Shown: positions 52,757 to 63,074, counted from the stretch's first letter. The stretch is DNA of 64,000 nucleotides from Planctomonas psychrotolerans (GCF_008642235.1 NZ_SJEV01000001.1:310001-374000); one strand, 5' to 3'. Translations and numbers: made by a program. Notes: a model not told the origin generated them from the letters alone.

Positions 52757-53596
52757 TTACGCTGCGCCGCCGCCCATCCCGGCGTCCTTCGCCATGGCGA
52801 GGGCGGGGGCGGGCTGATTGCGCCGCCTGGCCAGGAACCGAGCGAGCGCCGAAACGGCGAAGTTCAGCAACAGGTACATCGCGACCATGACCACGAACAG
52901 CGGGAAGTAGTGCTGCGAGCGGCCCAGGTACTCGGCGAGGAGCTCGCCCTCCTTCACGAGACCGACCTGACCGACGACGGTGCCGAGCGCCGTGTCCTTG
53001 ATCAGCACCACGAGCTGGGCGACGATGATCGGCAGCATGTTGCGGAACGCCTGCGGGAATTCGATGAGGAGCCGGTTCTGCAACGGGCGGAGGCCGATCG
53101 CGAGCCCCGCCTCGCGCTGGCCCTTCGGCAGCGCGAGCATGCCGGACCGCAGGGCCTCGCCGATGATCGCGCCGTTGTAGACGGTGAGCGCCGCGACGAC
53201 GGACCAGTACGCCCCGATCGGGAAGATCAAGTAGATGAATAGCATCATGAGCAGCACGGGCATGCCGCGGAAGAACTCGAGCACGATGGTCGTCGGGATC
53301 CGTACGACGCGCAGCTCCGACTGCCGCAGCAGCGCGAACACGACGCCGAGCAGGATGGCCAGCACCGCGGCGGTGATGGCCGACTGCACGACGATCCACA
53401 GCCCGCGCAGCAGCGCCTGCCAGATGAGCGGGTCGTTGAAGATGAGCCAGCGCTCCGCCTCGAGCTGGCCCGCCTGGGCGAGCTGCAGAATCGCGAACAC
53501 CAGCACGCCGGCGACCACGAGTCCGGTGACCACGGAGAGGATGCGCGAACGCCGCCGGGCGCGGGGGCCCGGGACGTCGTAGAGGACGCTCGTCAT
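52757..53596 (-). CDS. gluD: Glutamate-type amino acid ABC transporter permease (GluD-like)
   Basis: A 279-residue permease of the polar-amino-acid family with membrane segments through the chain and the EAA loop ALPKGQREAGLAIGLRPLQ near 175. FRGMPVLLMMLFIY is typical of HisM-type permeases. It overlaps gluC by 4 bp. Gene order gluA-gluB-gluC-gluD matches the glutamate uptake operon of corynebacteria and relatives; substrate is inferred from that. Confidence 0.88.
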   Translation of the reverse strand: MTSVLYDVPGPRARRRSRILSVVTGLVVAGVLVFAILQLAQAGQLEAERWLIFNDPLIWQALLRGLWIVVQSAITAAVLAILLGVVFALLRQSELRVVRIPTTIVLEFFRGMPVLLMMLFIYLIFPIGAYWSVVAALTVYNGAIIGEALRSGMLALPKGQREAGLAIGLRPLQNRLLIEFPQAFRNMLPIIVAQLVVLIKDTALGTVVGQVGLVKEGELLAEYLGRSQHYFPLFVVMVAMYLLLNFAVSALARFLARRRNQPAPALAMAKDAGMGGGAA

Positions 53597-54240
53597 CGGC
53601 GCACCACCACTCGTCGCTCGATGTGATCGGCCAGCTGGCCGAGGGGCACGGTGATGATCAGGTAGAAGAATGCGACGCCGAGGAAGACGGCGATCACAGC
53701 ATTGCCGTTCGCGTTCGCGACCTCGCGACCGACGTTGAAGAGCTCGAAGATGAAGAAGGCTCCGGCGACGGACGTGTTCTTCGTGAGCGCGATGATCACG
53801 TTGATCAGGGGCGGCACGACGCTGCGCACGGCCTGCGGCAGGATCACGAGCCCGAGCGTCTGACCGAACGTCATACCGATGCTGCGGGCCGCCTCGGCCT
53901 GACCGACCGGTACGCCGTTGATGCCGGATCGGATGGCCTCGGCGAAGAACGGCGCCGTATAGATCGTCAGCGCCAGCACGGCGGCCACCTGGAACGGCAG
54001 GGCACCGGAGATGTACGTGATGATCACGCTGAAGAACGTGAAGACGAGCAGCAGCGGGGTGTTCCGCAGCACCTCGACGTACACGGTCGACGTCGCGCGC
54101 AGGCTCGCGACGGGCGAGACGCGCATCGCTGCGAGCAGGAGCCCGAACGGCAGCGCGAAGAGGGTCGTGAGGCCGAGAAGCGTGAGGGTCCCGCCGAATC
54201 CGCGGAGGAAGATATCGAGGTTGTCGAAGATGACGTTCAT
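53593..54240 (-). CDS. gluC: Glutamate-type amino acid ABC transporter permease (GluC-like)
   Basis: A 215-residue permease partner of GluD, with segments starting near residue 15, LRNTPLLLVFTFF near 59, and the EAA loop GVPVGQAEAARSIGMTFGQ near 110. The two permeases form a heterodimer bound by the GluA ATPase. It has an AAGGAGGT ribosome site just before the ATG, unlike the leaderless first gene. A stem-loop separates it from gluB. Confidence 0.88.
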   Translation of the reverse strand: MNVIFDNLDIFLRGFGGTLTLLGLTTLFALPFGLLLAAMRVSPVASLRATSTVYVEVLRNTPLLLVFTFFSVIITYISGALPFQVAAVLALTIYTAPFFAEAIRSGINGVPVGQAEAARSIGMTFGQTLGLVILPQAVRSVVPPLINVIIALTKNTSVAGAFFIFELFNVGREVANANGNAVIAVFLGVAFFYLIITVPLGQLADHIERRVVVRR

Positions 54241-54347
54241 GGCACCTCCTTCGGGAAGTCAGGGGACACAGGGACCGAGCGGTCCCCGGGAGTGGGCGAA
54301 GCCCGTGGGACGGGCGTACCCAGGGCTGGATCCGGCCGGTTCGAAGG

Positions 54348-54382
54348 AGAGGTGCGGACCCGCCGTGCGGATCCGCACCTCT
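54348..54382 (-). terminator. Intercistronic stem-loop between gluB and gluC
   Basis: AGAGGTGCGGA pairs with TCCGCACCTCT over 11 bp with a 13-base loop, 14 bp after the gluB stop. There is no T-run. Such stems after binding-protein genes usually stabilise the upstream mRNA or stop part of transcription, giving more binding protein than permease. Confidence 0.65.
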
Positions 54383-54395
54383 TCCGGGTGTGCTG

Positions 54396-55319
54396 CTAGT
54401 AGCGGTCGACCGCCGGGGGCTCCGGCGTGTTCTCGATCACCTGACCGGCCGTGGCCTCGAACAGACGCTGCCAGGTGCCGTCGTCGTACGCTTCCTCGAG
54501 CGTGTCGTTGATGAAGTCGCGGAACGCCTGGTCGCCCTTCTCGATGCCGATGCCGTAGGGCTCCTCGGTGAAGGTCGCGCCGCCGTCGACGAGCTTGAAC
54601 TCGCCCTCGTTCTGGTCGACGAAGCCGGCGAGGATCACGTTGTCCGTGGTCACCGCCACCACCTGACCGTTGCGCAGCGGGTCGAGGCACTTGCTGTAGA
54701 CGTCGGTCGGGACGACCACGGCGCCGTACTCCTGCTCGATGGTCGCGGCGGGGGTCGAGCCGGCCACGGAGCAGACCTGCTGGCCCTCCACGTCCTCGGG
54801 TCCGGTGATCGTGTCATCGCCCTCGAGCACCATCAGCGCCTGCCCGGCCACGTAGTACGGGCCGGCGAAGTCGACGACCTCTTTGCGCTTGTCGTTGATC
54901 GTGTAGGTCGCGACCACGGCGTCGACGGAGCCGTTCTGGATGAACGGCTCGCGGTTCGCGGAGACCGTCTCGGTCCACTCGATGCCGTCGAAGGGGATGC
55001 CCATCTTCGCCGCGATGAGCGCCCCGATGGCGACGTCGAAGCCCTCGGGCACGCCGTCGGGTGCGCGCAGTCCGAACAGCGGCTGGTCGAACTTGGTGCC
55101 GATGGTCATGCTGCCCGCCTCGGAGAGCTCGGCCATCGTGGTGCCCTCCTCGAACTCGGGGTTCTCCTCGACGACGAGCGAGTAGGGACCCTCGCCCTCG
55201 GCGGGGACCTCCTCCTCCGCCGCGTCGGGGTTCGTTGCGCTGCCGGGGGCACCGCATCCGGTGAGGCCGAAGGTGACGGCGAGTGCCGCCGCGCCCACGG
55301 TGAGGAATCTCTTCTTCAT
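54396..55319 (-). CDS. gluB: Glutamate ABC transporter substrate-binding lipoprotein (GluB-like)
   Basis: Binding lipoprotein of 307 residues (SBP_bac_3 fold). The signal region (MKKRFLTVGAAALAVTFGL) leads to lipobox LTGC with Cys22. Typical marks: MTIGTKFDQPLFGLR, GFDVAIGALIAAKMGI, IEWTETVSANREPFIQNGSVD and EPYGIGIEKGDQAF. It lies 62 bp behind gluA and is followed by a stem-loop. Substrate glutamate is inferred from sequence style and gene order. Confidence 0.9.
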   Translation of the reverse strand: MKKRFLTVGAAALAVTFGLTGCGAPGSATNPDAAEEEVPAEGEGPYSLVVEENPEFEEGTTMAELSEAGSMTIGTKFDQPLFGLRAPDGVPEGFDVAIGALIAAKMGIPFDGIEWTETVSANREPFIQNGSVDAVVATYTINDKRKEVVDFAGPYYVAGQALMVLEGDDTITGPEDVEGQQVCSVAGSTPAATIEQEYGAVVVPTDVYSKCLDPLRNGQVVAVTTDNVILAGFVDQNEGEFKLVDGGATFTEEPYGIGIEKGDQAFRDFINDTLEEAYDDGTWQRLFEATAGQVIENTPEPPAVDRY

Positions 55320-55381
55320 GGTGCTTCCTTATCTCTGGGGTGCTGCTGCTGTGACGGTACTGCGGGGAACGGCTGCGGGAG

Positions 55382-56170
55382 CTAGTGGGACAGGATCTTC
55401 GAAAGGAAGTCCTTCGCGCGCTCGCTTCGCGGGTTGTCGAAGAACTCGGCGGGCGTGGTGTCCTCGAGGATCTCCCCGTCGGACATGAAGAGCACCCGGT
55501 CGGCCGCCTTGCGGGCGAAGCCCATCTCGTGCGTGACGACCACCATGGTCATGCCGTCCTTGGCGAGCTGGATCATGACGTCGAGAACCTCGTTGATCAT
55601 CTCGGGGTCGAGCGCCGAGGTGGGCTCGTCGAGCAGCATGACCTTCGGGTCCATGGCGAGCGCGCGGGCGATCGCGACTCGCTGCTGCTGACCGCCGGAG
55701 AGCTGCGCAGGTGACTTGCTGGCCTGATTGCCCACGCCCACGCGGTCGAGGAGCTCCATGGCACGCTTCTTCGCCTCCGCTGCGGGGACCTTGCGCACCT
55801 TCATCGGCCCGAGGGTGACGTTCTCGAGGATCGACTTGTGCGCGAAGAGGTTGAACGACTGGAACACCATGCCGACATCGGCGCGCAGCTTGGCGAGCCC
55901 CTTGCCCTCCTTGGGCAGTTCCTTGCCGTCGATCACGATGGTGCCGTCGTCGATCGTCTCCAGCCGGTTGAGGGCCCGACAGAACGTGGACTTGCCCGAA
56001 CCGCTCGGCCCGATCACCACGACGACCTCGCCGCGGTTGATGGTCGTGGTGATGTTCTTGAGGACGTGGAGTTCCCCGTAGTGCTTGTTCACGTTCGAGA
56101 CGACGACCAGCGGCTCTCCGACAGCGACTCCGGTGCCGGGGGCTCGGTCCGCCATGTGGCTAGGACTCAT
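55382..56170 (-). CDS. gluA: Glutamate ABC transporter ATP-binding protein (GluA-like)
   Basis: ATPase of 262 residues. Walker [10 protein letters not shown], the Q-loop [14 protein letters not shown], signature [15 protein letters not shown], Walker [15 protein letters not shown] and the switch His (VVTHEMGFA) are all intact. It is the first gene of gluABCD. TAGGGT sits 6 bases before the ATG at 56170, which favours this start over an ATG five codons in. Confidence 0.93.
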   Translation of the reverse strand: MSPSHMADRAPGTGVAVGEPLVVVSNVNKHYGELHVLKNITTTINRGEVVVVIGPSGSGKSTFCRALNRLETIDDGTIVIDGKELPKEGKGLAKLRADVGMVFQSFNLFAHKSILENVTLGPMKVRKVPAAEAKKRAMELLDRVGVGNQASKSPAQLSGGQQQRVAIARALAMDPKVMLLDEPTSALDPEMINEVLDVMIQLAKDGMTMVVVTHEMGFARKAADRVLFMSDGEILEDTTPAEFFDNPRSERAKDFLSKILSH

Positions 56171-56176
56171 GGCTTC

Positions 56177-56182
56177 ACCCTA
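56177..56182 (-). promoter_or_regulatory. -10 box of leaderless gluABCD operon
   Basis: TAGGGT on the minus strand, then GAAGCC and the gluA ATG at 56170. Confidence 0.5.
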
Positions 56183-56256
56183 TTGCACGGTGTGTTACAG
56201 GAATGTATCGCTCGTCGGGGCGGGGAATCCGACACCGGATGCCGTGCGGAACGGGA

Positions 56257-57066
56257 TCAGGATGCGGTGGATCGCTGCGCGAACGCGCTCTCGTAGAGGC
56301 ACACCGAAGCGGCGGTCGCGAGATTCATCGATTCCGCGCGACCGTAGATCGGCACCCGCACGGCGCGGTCGGCGAGCGCAAGGTCGGCGTCCGTGAGGCC
56401 GCGCGCCTCGTTGCCGAACAGCCAGGCCGTGGGACCGTCGAGCGCACCCGACCGGCGTACGCCCGGCAGGTCGTCCCCCTTCACGTCGGCCGCCAGCACC
56501 GTGAGGCCTGCTTCGCGAGCGCGGTCGAGGGCCGGGCCGAGCTCCGTCGCCAGCGCGACGGGCACGTGGAACAGCGACCCGGTCGTGGCGCGCACGACCT
56601 TCGGGTTGTACAGGTCCACGGAGCGTCCGGTGAGGATGACGGCATCCGCACCGGCGGCGTCGGCGGCGCGGATGATGGTCCCCGCGTTACCGGGGTCGCG
56701 CACCTCCTCGAGAACCACCACGAGGGATGGCCGACTGGCGAAGATCGACCGGATGGAGGTGGGGAACTGGCGGCAGACGGCGAGGATGCCCTGGGGCGTG
56801 ACGGTGTCGGCCATGGCGTCGAGCACCTGTTCGGTCACGAACTCGACGTCGAGGTCCGCGTCCTCCGCGGCCCGCGCGATCTCGGGATACCGGTCGAGCG
56901 CGGTGGGGGTGGCGAAGAGGTCGTCGAGCACCTCGGGGCGGAACGAGAGCGCCTCGGTCACGGCCTGCGGTCCCTCGAGCAGGAACAGCCCGGTCTCCGA
57001 TCGGGCGTCCTTCCGAGCGAGTTTGGCGACCGCGCGCACGCGGGGTGAGCGCGGGTTGTCGAGCAT
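56257..57066 (-). CDS. TrmH/SpoU-family RNA methyltransferase
   Basis: A 269-residue SPOUT methyltransferase that 2'-O-methylates rRNA or tRNA. An N-terminal substrate-binding domain (FLLEGPQAVTEAL) precedes the knotted catalytic domain with the three SpoU motifs: EEVRDPGNAGTIIRAADA, WLFGNEARGL and VPIYGRAESMNLATAASV. Exact RNA target unknown. TAGGAT 6 bases upstream marks a leaderless start. It follows the rplT terminator and is transcribed separately. Confidence 0.92.
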   Translation of the reverse strand: MLDNPRSPRVRAVAKLARKDARSETGLFLLEGPQAVTEALSFRPEVLDDLFATPTALDRYPEIARAAEDADLDVEFVTEQVLDAMADTVTPQGILAVCRQFPTSIRSIFASRPSLVVVLEEVRDPGNAGTIIRAADAAGADAVILTGRSVDLYNPKVVRATTGSLFHVPVALATELGPALDRAREAGLTVLAADVKGDDLPGVRRSGALDGPTAWLFGNEARGLTDADLALADRAVRVPIYGRAESMNLATAASVCLYESAFAQRSTAS

Positions 57067-57072
57067 GCGCCC

Positions 57073-57078
57073 ATCCTA
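57073..57078 (-). promoter_or_regulatory. -10 box of leaderless RNA methyltransferase gene
   Basis: TAGGAT on the minus strand, then GGGCGC and the ATG at 57066. Confidence 0.5.
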
Positions 57079-57162
57079 TCGGCGGGGGAAGTCCGGCCCC
57101 GGTACGCGGACCATGGGCGGGTGCGGCAGCGGTCCGCGGCATAACGGCGGGTCCGGATACGA

Positions 57163-57196
57163 CGAAGAGCGCGCCGCTCGTGCGACGCGCTCTTCG
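57163..57196 (-). terminator. Terminator of infC-rpmI-rplT
   Basis: CGAAGAGCGCG pairs with CGCGCTCTTCG over 11 bp with a 12-base loop, 15 bp past the rplT stop on the minus strand. It is the strongest terminator-like hairpin in this part of the window. Confidence 0.75.
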
Positions 57197-57211
57197 GTGG
57201 TGCGGGGTGGA

Positions 57212-57604
57212 TCAGGCCGCGGCGGGCGCCTTCGGAGCCGACGTGTCGGCGGGGAGGGCCTGGCGGGCGGTCTCGACCAGCGCGGCGAACGTGGTCGGCT
57301 CGGTGACCGCGAGGTCGGCGAGCATGCGACGGTCCACCTGCACGCCGGCCAGGTTCAGACCCTGGATGAGGCGGTTGTAGGTGAGGCCGTTCGCGCGCGA
57401 TGCGGCGTTGATGCGCTGAATCCACAGGCGACGGAAGTCACCCTTGCGGGCGCGGCGGTCGCGGTAGGAGTAGACGAGGGAGTGGGTGACCTGCTCCTTG
57501 GCCTTGCGGTAGAGACGCGAGCGCTGGCCGCGGTAACCGGCCGCGCGCTCGAGAATGATGCGACGCTTCTTGTGGGCGTTGACGGCCCTCTTTACTCTTG
57601 CCAT
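57212..57604 (-). CDS. rplT: 50S ribosomal protein L20
   Basis: Ribosomal protein of 130 residues, binding 23S rRNA early in assembly. The conserved start [15 protein letters not shown], the [19 protein letters not shown] region and [12 protein letters not shown] are unmistakable. A short Ala/Pro-rich tail is longer than in E. coli. It is the last gene of infC-rpmI-rplT and is followed by a strong hairpin. Confidence 0.98.
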   Translation of the reverse strand: MARVKRAVNAHKKRRIILERAAGYRGQRSRLYRKAKEQVTHSLVYSYRDRRARKGDFRRLWIQRINAASRANGLTYNRLIQGLNLAGVQVDRRMLADLAVTEPTTFAALVETARQALPADTSAPKAPAAA

Positions 57605-57677
57605 TTTCTTTTCTTCCTCGTATTCCGGTCAGTTCGTGGACGCATGCGGGCTCGGTCGGGGACGAGCCCCGAGCGGG

Positions 57678-57864
57678 CTACTTGCCGAGCAACTTCTTGA
57701 TGACCTTGGCGTCGGCGGGGGCGAGGACCTGGTCCTCGTTCAGGCGGCGCTTGCGCTGACCCGACTTGACCTCCAGGTTGTGGCGCATGCCGGCCTGCTG
57801 CTTCATGATCTTGCCGGAGCCGGTGACCTTGAATCGCTTCTTGGTTCCGGAGTGGGTCTTCTGC

Positions 57865-57872
<8 letters not shown>
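57678..57872 (-). CDS. rpmI: 50S ribosomal protein L35
   Basis: A 64-residue basic ribosomal protein ([17 protein letters not shown], ending [11 protein letters not shown]). Its first 8 bp overlap the end of infC in another frame, so its translation is probably coupled to IF3. The ATG at 57872 gives the family N-terminus; a start nine codons earlier is not supported. Confidence 0.97.
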
Positions 57873-58458
<586 letters not shown>

Positions 58459-58670
58459 GAATGACTCCTCTATGTCTGCACTGTGCAGCTCCCCCGCCGA
58501 CGGATGTCGACTCGGGGCCGAGAGAGAAAATTCACACCGGCTGCGCACGAGCGCCATCACCGGCTCGCCGCCCTGTCTCTTCGCGCGGGTACGGCACACG
58601 CTCGGTCGAGCCCGTGTTTTCCTCCCGCGAAGGGAGCGGCATCTACCCGGTAACCTTGTGTAGCGGTCAA
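58459..58670 (-). promoter_or_regulatory. infC promoter and long 5' leader
   Basis: This is most of the 330-bp gene-free stretch 58459-58788. On the minus strand TTGACC (58670..58665) and GTAGAT (58646..58641) are 18 bases apart, a plausible promoter giving a leader of about 175 bases. The leader holds a CTCCC/GGGAG stem at 58622-58636 and the GAGGAG before the ATC start. Leader control of IF-3 or L20 synthesis is likely but not shown. Confidence 0.45.
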
Positions 58671-58699
58671 GCGCGGGTGGGAAAATTTCCACTTTCGTA

Positions 58700-58717
58700 C
58701 CGGAGCACATGCTCCGG
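58700..58717. promoter_or_regulatory. 18-bp palindrome between infC and DUF1844 genes
   Basis: CCGGAGCA-CA-TGCTCCGG, 8-bp perfect arms, about 30 bp upstream of the putative infC -35 and 72 bp upstream of the rightward gene. It could be an operator for either side. The remaining bases 58718-58788 show only the ribosome site of the next gene. Confidence 0.4.
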
Positions 58718-58788
58718 AAGCCACGACGAGCATACCAGACCTCGCCTTCGTCGGCATGCGACGGTCGACTCCCGCAGAAAAGGATCCC

Positions 58789-59148
58789 ATGAGCGACCAC
58801 GACAGTGCGCACAGCCACGACCCGAGCGACGACTACGCGCGGGACATCGCCGACGTGTCGGCCGTCGAGGTCATCACCACGACCGCCGTGCACCTGATGA
58901 GCGCGAGCGCGGTCAAGTGCGGGTTGGCGGACGACCCCGAGAACCAGACCGACCTCGACGAGGCGCGCAAGCTGATCACCGCTCTCGCCGGGCTGGTGAC
59001 CGCCGCGTCGGCCGAGATCGGTGACCAGCACGCGCGGAGCCTGCGCGACGGCCTCCGCTCGTTGCAGCTCGCGTTCCGCGAGGCGTCGGTCATCCCCGAC
59101 CCGCTCGGGCAGGGCCCGGGCGAGAAGTGGACCGGACCGGTCAGCTGA
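58789..59148 (+). CDS. DUF1844 family protein
   Basis: A 119-residue conserved actinobacterial protein. The DUF1844 core is [43 protein letters not shown], a helical pair of unknown function. The N-terminus is His/Asp-rich. The ATG at 58789 has AAAGGA upstream. Its tail overlaps the sseB-like gene on the other strand by 8 bp. It commonly neighbours infC in this group. Confidence 0.85.
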   Translation: MSDHDSAHSHDPSDDYARDIADVSAVEVITTTAVHLMSASAVKCGLADDPENQTDLDEARKLITALAGLVTAASAEIGDQHARSLRDGLRSLQLAFREASVIPDPLGQGPGEKWTGPVS

Positions 59149-59914
59149 TCCGGGTGTCGTCGGCGGCGGCGAGGGTCACCCGCAGGGAATCGACCCGCGC
59201 CGCGATGAGCTCGCTCTCCGACCAGCGCTGCTGAAGTCGCCCGAGAAGCGCGGCGAGAGCGTCTCGGTCGAGGCCGGGTTCGAGTTGGAGGGTCACCACG
59301 ACCTCGGGACCGGCGAGTCGAGCATCGGGGTCTCCGGCGGCGAGCGCCACCCCGCGCACGGCCGGCTCGTCCGCGCACGCCGCGAGGAACTCCTGCTCCA
59401 CCGCGGGATCCTGATAGCTCGGAGTCCACACCTCGCTCTGGGCGATCGCCCACAGTGCGGGACGGCGCAGCACGAACTCGCCGGGAGAGGTGGCGTCGAG
59501 CACCACGAGATCCGTCCCCTCGCTGGCGGCGGCGAGCGCCACGCGGATCCCGTCCGCCGGGATCGGCCGTGCTCGCGGGTTCCACGCGCGCATGGCGTCG
59601 ACCGAACTGAACACCGGGAGAACGGTGCGGCCGTCGGGGCCGGAGACCGTGACGATGGACAGGTCGGCGCTCTTGTCCACCCGGAGCCCGGTCTCCCCCA
59701 CGCCCCCGTCGCCGAGCGCGGCGACCAACGGGATGAGCAACCGCGTAGAGCGGAGCACGTCGACGACGTCGCTCTCACTGCCGTTCCCGGCACGGAAGGA
59801 CTCGAGCGCGCGGATCAGGAGAGGCGGCGCGGACCCGTCGTCATCCGCATGGGCGGTGGGCTCGAACGATCGTCCCGCCCACGGCCGGCCCGCGGAGTCG
59901 GCGGCGACCTCCAT
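59141..59914 (-). CDS. SseB family protein
   Basis: A 257-residue protein with the SseB N-terminal domain ([31 protein letters not shown], then [24 protein letters not shown]) and a C-terminal SseB-like segment ([19 protein letters not shown]). SseB proteins are linked to serine or sulfur metabolism in name only; function is uncertain. Its ATG shares a base with the priA stop (59914), so it belongs to the his operon. Confidence 0.87.
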   Translation of the reverse strand: MEVAADSAGRPWAGRSFEPTAHADDDGSAPPLLIRALESFRAGNGSESDVVDVLRSTRLLIPLVAALGDGGVGETGLRVDKSADLSIVTVSGPDGRTVLPVFSSVDAMRAWNPRARPIPADGIRVALAAASEGTDLVVLDATSPGEFVLRRPALWAIAQSEVWTPSYQDPAVEQEFLAACADEPAVRGVALAAGDPDARLAGPEVVVTLQLEPGLDRDALAALLGRLQQRWSESELIAARVDSLRVTLAAADDTRIS

Positions 59915-60660
59915 CAGTCCGACGCGATGTCGAGGGCCTCGGCGAGAGTGAACGCGCCGGCGTAGAGCGCCTTGCCCACGATGGCGCCTTCCAGTCCGAG
60001 CGGAACCAGATCACGAAGGGTCACGAGGTCGTCGAGGCTCGAGACACCACCGGACGCGATCACCGGTCGGCGAGTGCGGTCGAGCACCTGCCGCAGAAGC
60101 TCGACGTTCGGGCCCTGCAGAGTGCCGTCCTTCGTCACGTCGGTGACCACGTAGCGGGCGCAACCGGCCTCTTCGAGGCGGTCCATGACCTGCCAGAGGT
60201 CACCGCCCTCCTGCGTCCAGCCGCGAGCGGCCAGCGTGGTGCCGCGAACGTCGAGTCCGACGGCGATCGCCTCGCCGTACTGGGCGATCACGTTCGCGGC
60301 CCACTCGGGGTTCTCGAGCGCCGCGGTGCCGAGGTTGATGCGCTTGGCGCCCGACTCGAGCGCGGTATCGAGGGAGCGGTCGTCGCGGATACCGCCGGAG
60401 AGCTCGATGTTGATCCCCCGCGTCGCGCGGATCACTTTCTTGATCACGCCCAGGTTGTTGCCGCGGCCGAACGCCGCGTCGAGGTCGACGAGGTGGATCC
60501 ACTCGGCGCCCTGGCGGGCCCAGTCGCTCGCGGCGTCGACCGGGTCGCCGTAGTTCGTCTCGGTTCCCGCCGCGCCCTGGGTGAGGCGAACAGCCCTGCC
60601 GCCCGCCACATCCACTGCGGGAAGCAGCGTGAGTGACGGGGTCTTGTTGAACTCGCTCAT
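59914..60660 (-). CDS. priA: Phosphoribosyl isomerase (HisA/PriA)
   Basis: A 248-residue beta/alpha barrel isomerase for ProFAR in histidine synthesis. [15 protein letters not shown] supplies the first catalytic Asp and [15 protein letters not shown] the second; phosphate-binding loops ELSGGIRDD and [10 protein letters not shown] are intact. Actinobacterial homologues (PriA) also act as TrpF in tryptophan synthesis; whether this one does depends on trpF elsewhere. AAAGGCG precedes the ATG. It follows hisH by 43 bp. Confidence 0.95.
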   Translation of the reverse strand: MSEFNKTPSLTLLPAVDVAGGRAVRLTQGAAGTETNYGDPVDAASDWARQGAEWIHLVDLDAAFGRGNNLGVIKKVIRATRGINIELSGGIRDDRSLDTALESGAKRINLGTAALENPEWAANVIAQYGEAIAVGLDVRGTTLAARGWTQEGGDLWQVMDRLEEAGCARYVVTDVTKDGTLQGPNVELLRQVLDRTRRPVIASGGVSSLDDLVTLRDLVPLGLEGAIVGKALYAGAFTLAEALDIASD

Positions 60661-60703
60661 GATCGCCTTTGTTCGGTGGGGACGGCCGCGTGCGATATTA
60701 GCC

Positions 60704-61339
60704 CTAGCGCAGCGTGCGGAGCCAATTGGCGAGAAGCCGGATGCCCGCCTCGCCCGATTTCTCCGGGTGGAACTGCGTGGCGGTGAGGGGTCCGTTCTCC
60801 ACCGCGGCGACGAAGCGGCCGCCGTGGTCGGCCCAGGTCACGAGCGGTTCGGCGATCGGCGCGGTGCCGGTGAGGGACCAGTCCTGGGCGCCGTAGGAGT
60901 GCACGAAGTAGAAGCGCTCGTCCTCGATACCGTTGAACAGGGCGGTTCCCTCGGGGGCGGTCACCGTGTTCCAGCCCATGTGCGGCAGGATCGGCGACCG
61001 CAGGCGGTCGACCGTGCCGGGCCATTCCCCCATGCCCTCCGTGTCGACGCCGCGTTCGACCCCGCGCTCGAACAGCACCTGCATGCCGACGCAGATGCCG
61101 AGCACCGGACGTCCGCCGGCGAGTCGACGGTCGACGATCTGGTTGCCTCGGGATTCGACGAGTGCGGCCATGACCGCCGCGAAGGAGCCGACGCCGGGGA
61201 GCAGCAACCCATCGGCCTCCTGCGCCTCGCCCGCGTTGCGGGTGAGGGAGACGTTCGCCCCGGCGAGTTCGAGAGCCTTGACCGCGGAGTGCACGTTGCC
61301 GCTGCCGTAGTCCAGCACCACGACGGAGGGAGCGCTCAC
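60704..61339 (-). CDS. hisH: Imidazole glycerol phosphate synthase, glutamine amidotransferase subunit
   Basis: A 211-residue class I glutamine amidotransferase that feeds ammonia to HisF. Nucleophile Cys83 is in [11 protein letters not shown], and the His/Glu pair is in [12 protein letters not shown] near 191-193. [11 protein letters not shown] and [10 protein letters not shown] are also typical. It overlaps hisB by 4 bp. The partner hisF is not in the window. Confidence 0.95.
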   Translation of the reverse strand: MSAPSVVVLDYGSGNVHSAVKALELAGANVSLTRNAGEAQEADGLLLPGVGSFAAVMAALVESRGNQIVDRRLAGGRPVLGICVGMQVLFERGVERGVDTEGMGEWPGTVDRLRSPILPHMGWNTVTAPEGTALFNGIEDERFYFVHSYGAQDWSLTGTAPIAEPLVTWADHGGRFVAAVENGPLTATQFHPEKSGEAGIRLLANWLRTLR

Positions 61340-61944
61340 AGCGCGCCCTTCGTCGAGGGGATACCGGAGACGAGGGGGTCGAGGGCCTTGGCCGCACGGA
61401 AGGCGCGCGCGAACGACTTGAACTCGGCTTCGGCGATGTGGTGCGGATCCCGACCGCCGAGCACGGTGATATGAACGGTGAGCCCTGCCGCGAAGGTGAT
61501 CGCCTCGAAGACGTGCCGCAGCATCGACCCCGTGAAGTGACCGCCGATCAGGTGGAACTCGAACCCGGCCGGTTCACCGGAGTGCACGAGGTACGGCCGA
61601 CCGGAGATGTCGACCACGGACTGCACGAGGGCCTCGTCGAGCGGGACGAGCGCGTCGCCGAAGCGGGCGATACCCGACTTGTCGCCGAGGGCCTGACGGA
61701 TCGCCGTGCCGAGGACGATGCCCACGTCCTCGACCGTGTGATGCACGTCGATCTCGATGTCACCCGTGGCGCGTACGCGAAGGTCGGTGAGCGAGTGCTT
61801 GGCGAAGGCGGTGAGCAGGTGGTCGAAGAACGGAACGGAGGTGGAGATGTCGGCTGCGCCGGTGCCGTTCAGATCGAGCGACAGATCGATGCTCGATTCG
61901 CTCGTCTCGCGCTGCACGCGCGCGGTGCGCTCGGCCGTGGTCAT
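61336..61944 (-). CDS. hisB: Imidazoleglycerol-phosphate dehydratase
   Basis: Monofunctional dehydratase of 202 residues without the phosphatase domain found in enterobacterial HisB. Metal-binding motifs [12 protein letters not shown] and [14 protein letters not shown] are intact, with [13 protein letters not shown] near 40. It overlaps hisC by 4 bp and hisH by 4 bp, so the three are tightly coupled. Confidence 0.96.
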   Translation of the reverse strand: MTTAERTARVQRETSESSIDLSLDLNGTGAADISTSVPFFDHLLTAFAKHSLTDLRVRATGDIEIDVHHTVEDVGIVLGTAIRQALGDKSGIARFGDALVPLDEALVQSVVDISGRPYLVHSGEPAGFEFHLIGGHFTGSMLRHVFEAITFAAGLTVHITVLGGRDPHHIAEAEFKSFARAFRAAKALDPLVSGIPSTKGAL

Positions 61945-63050
61945 CGGTCCAGTTTAGTCGAGGGGCCCGACGTCGGATCGCCGAGAGCGGCGAGCGCCTC
62001 GAGGAATGCGGTGGTCTCGGCCTCCGTTCCCGCGCTCACCCGGAGGGTGTTCGGGATGCCGACATCGCGGATGAGCACGCCACGGGCGAGCAGCGCCTCG
62101 AACGTCGCGGCAGGGTCGGCGACCCCGCCGAACAGCACGAAGTTCGACCAGCTCGGCAGTGGTGCGTAGCCGAGCGCGGGCAACTCCGTGAGGATGCGGT
62201 CCCGCTGCGCCTTGATGTCGTCGACCATGGCGAGCATCTGGTCGGAGTGCCGCAAGGCCGCGGTCGCCGCGGCCTGGGTCAACGCGGACAGGTGGTATGG
62301 CAGCCGCACCAGTCGGAGCGCATCGGTGATCACGGGTGCGGCGGCGAGATAGCCCACGCGCGCACCGGCGAAGGCGAAGGCCTTGCTCATGGTGCGGGAG
62401 ACGAGGAGTCGGTCCCGGCCCTCGAGGAGGGTCAGCGCCGTGGCGTTGCCCTGCGGCAGGAATTCGGCGTACGCCTCGTCCACCACCACGATGCCGTCCG
62501 TGGCGTCATAGGCAGCCTCGATGGTCGAAAGACTCACGGGGGTGCCGGTCGGATTGTTCGGCGAGCAGAAGAAGACCACATCGGGCGCGGTGCGGTCGAT
62601 CTCGCGAACCGCGGTTTCCGGGGAGATCTCGTACCCCTCGTCGCGTGCGCCCTCCACCCACTGCGTGCCCGTCGCCGAGGCGATGATGGAGTGCATCGAA
62701 TAGGTGGGCGGGAAGCCCAGAACCGAGCGACCCGGCCCGCCGAATGCCTGCAGGATCTGCTGAAGCACCTCGTTCGAACCGTTCGCCGCCCACACGTTGT
62801 CCCGGGTGAGCCCGTGACCGAGGTAGGTGGCGAGACCGTCGCGCAGCTCGCCGAACTCGCGGTCCGGATACCGATTGATCGTGAGGATCGCCGCGGCGAG
62901 CGACGCCACGATGTCGTGGGCCACGCTCTCCGGAACCGGGTGCGTATTCTCGTTGACGTTCAGAGCCACCCGCACGTGGGCCTGCGGCGCGCCGTAGGGT
63001 GTGCGGCCGCGCAGATCGGCGCGAATGGGGAGGTCGTCGAGTGAGGTCAC
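61941..63050 (-). CDS. hisC: Histidinol-phosphate aminotransferase
   Basis: PLP-dependent transaminase of 369 residues acting on imidazole acetol phosphate. Marks: LNVNENTHP, the family motif [31 protein letters not shown] and the cofactor Lys in [20 protein letters not shown] start at 63050 with TAAACT 6 bases upstream, so the operon begins leaderless. hisD, usually next to hisC, is not present on this side; a LysM gene follows upstream. Confidence 0.93.
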   Translation of the reverse strand: MTSLDDLPIRADLRGRTPYGAPQAHVRVALNVNENTHPVPESVAHDIVASLAAAILTINRYPDREFGELRDGLATYLGHGLTRDNVWAANGSNEVLQQILQAFGGPGRSVLGFPPTYSMHSIIASATGTQWVEGARDEGYEISPETAVREIDRTAPDVVFFCSPNNPTGTPVSLSTIEAAYDATDGIVVVDEAYAEFLPQGNATALTLLEGRDRLLVSRTMSKAFAFAGARVGYLAAAPVITDALRLVRLPYHLSALTQAAATAALRHSDQMLAMVDDIKAQRDRILTELPALGYAPLPSWSNFVLFGGVADPAATFEALLARGVLIRDVGIPNTLRVSAGTEAETTAFLEALAALGDPTSGPSTKLDR

Positions 63051-63056
63051 CCAGTG

Positions 63057-63062
63057 AGTTTA
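63057..63062 (-). promoter_or_regulatory. -10 box of leaderless hisC operon
   Basis: TAAACT on the minus strand, then CACTGG and the hisC GTG at 63050. It lies in the 24-bp gap after the LysM gene. Confidence 0.5.
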
Positions 63063-63074
63063 GGGCCGGCCGGC

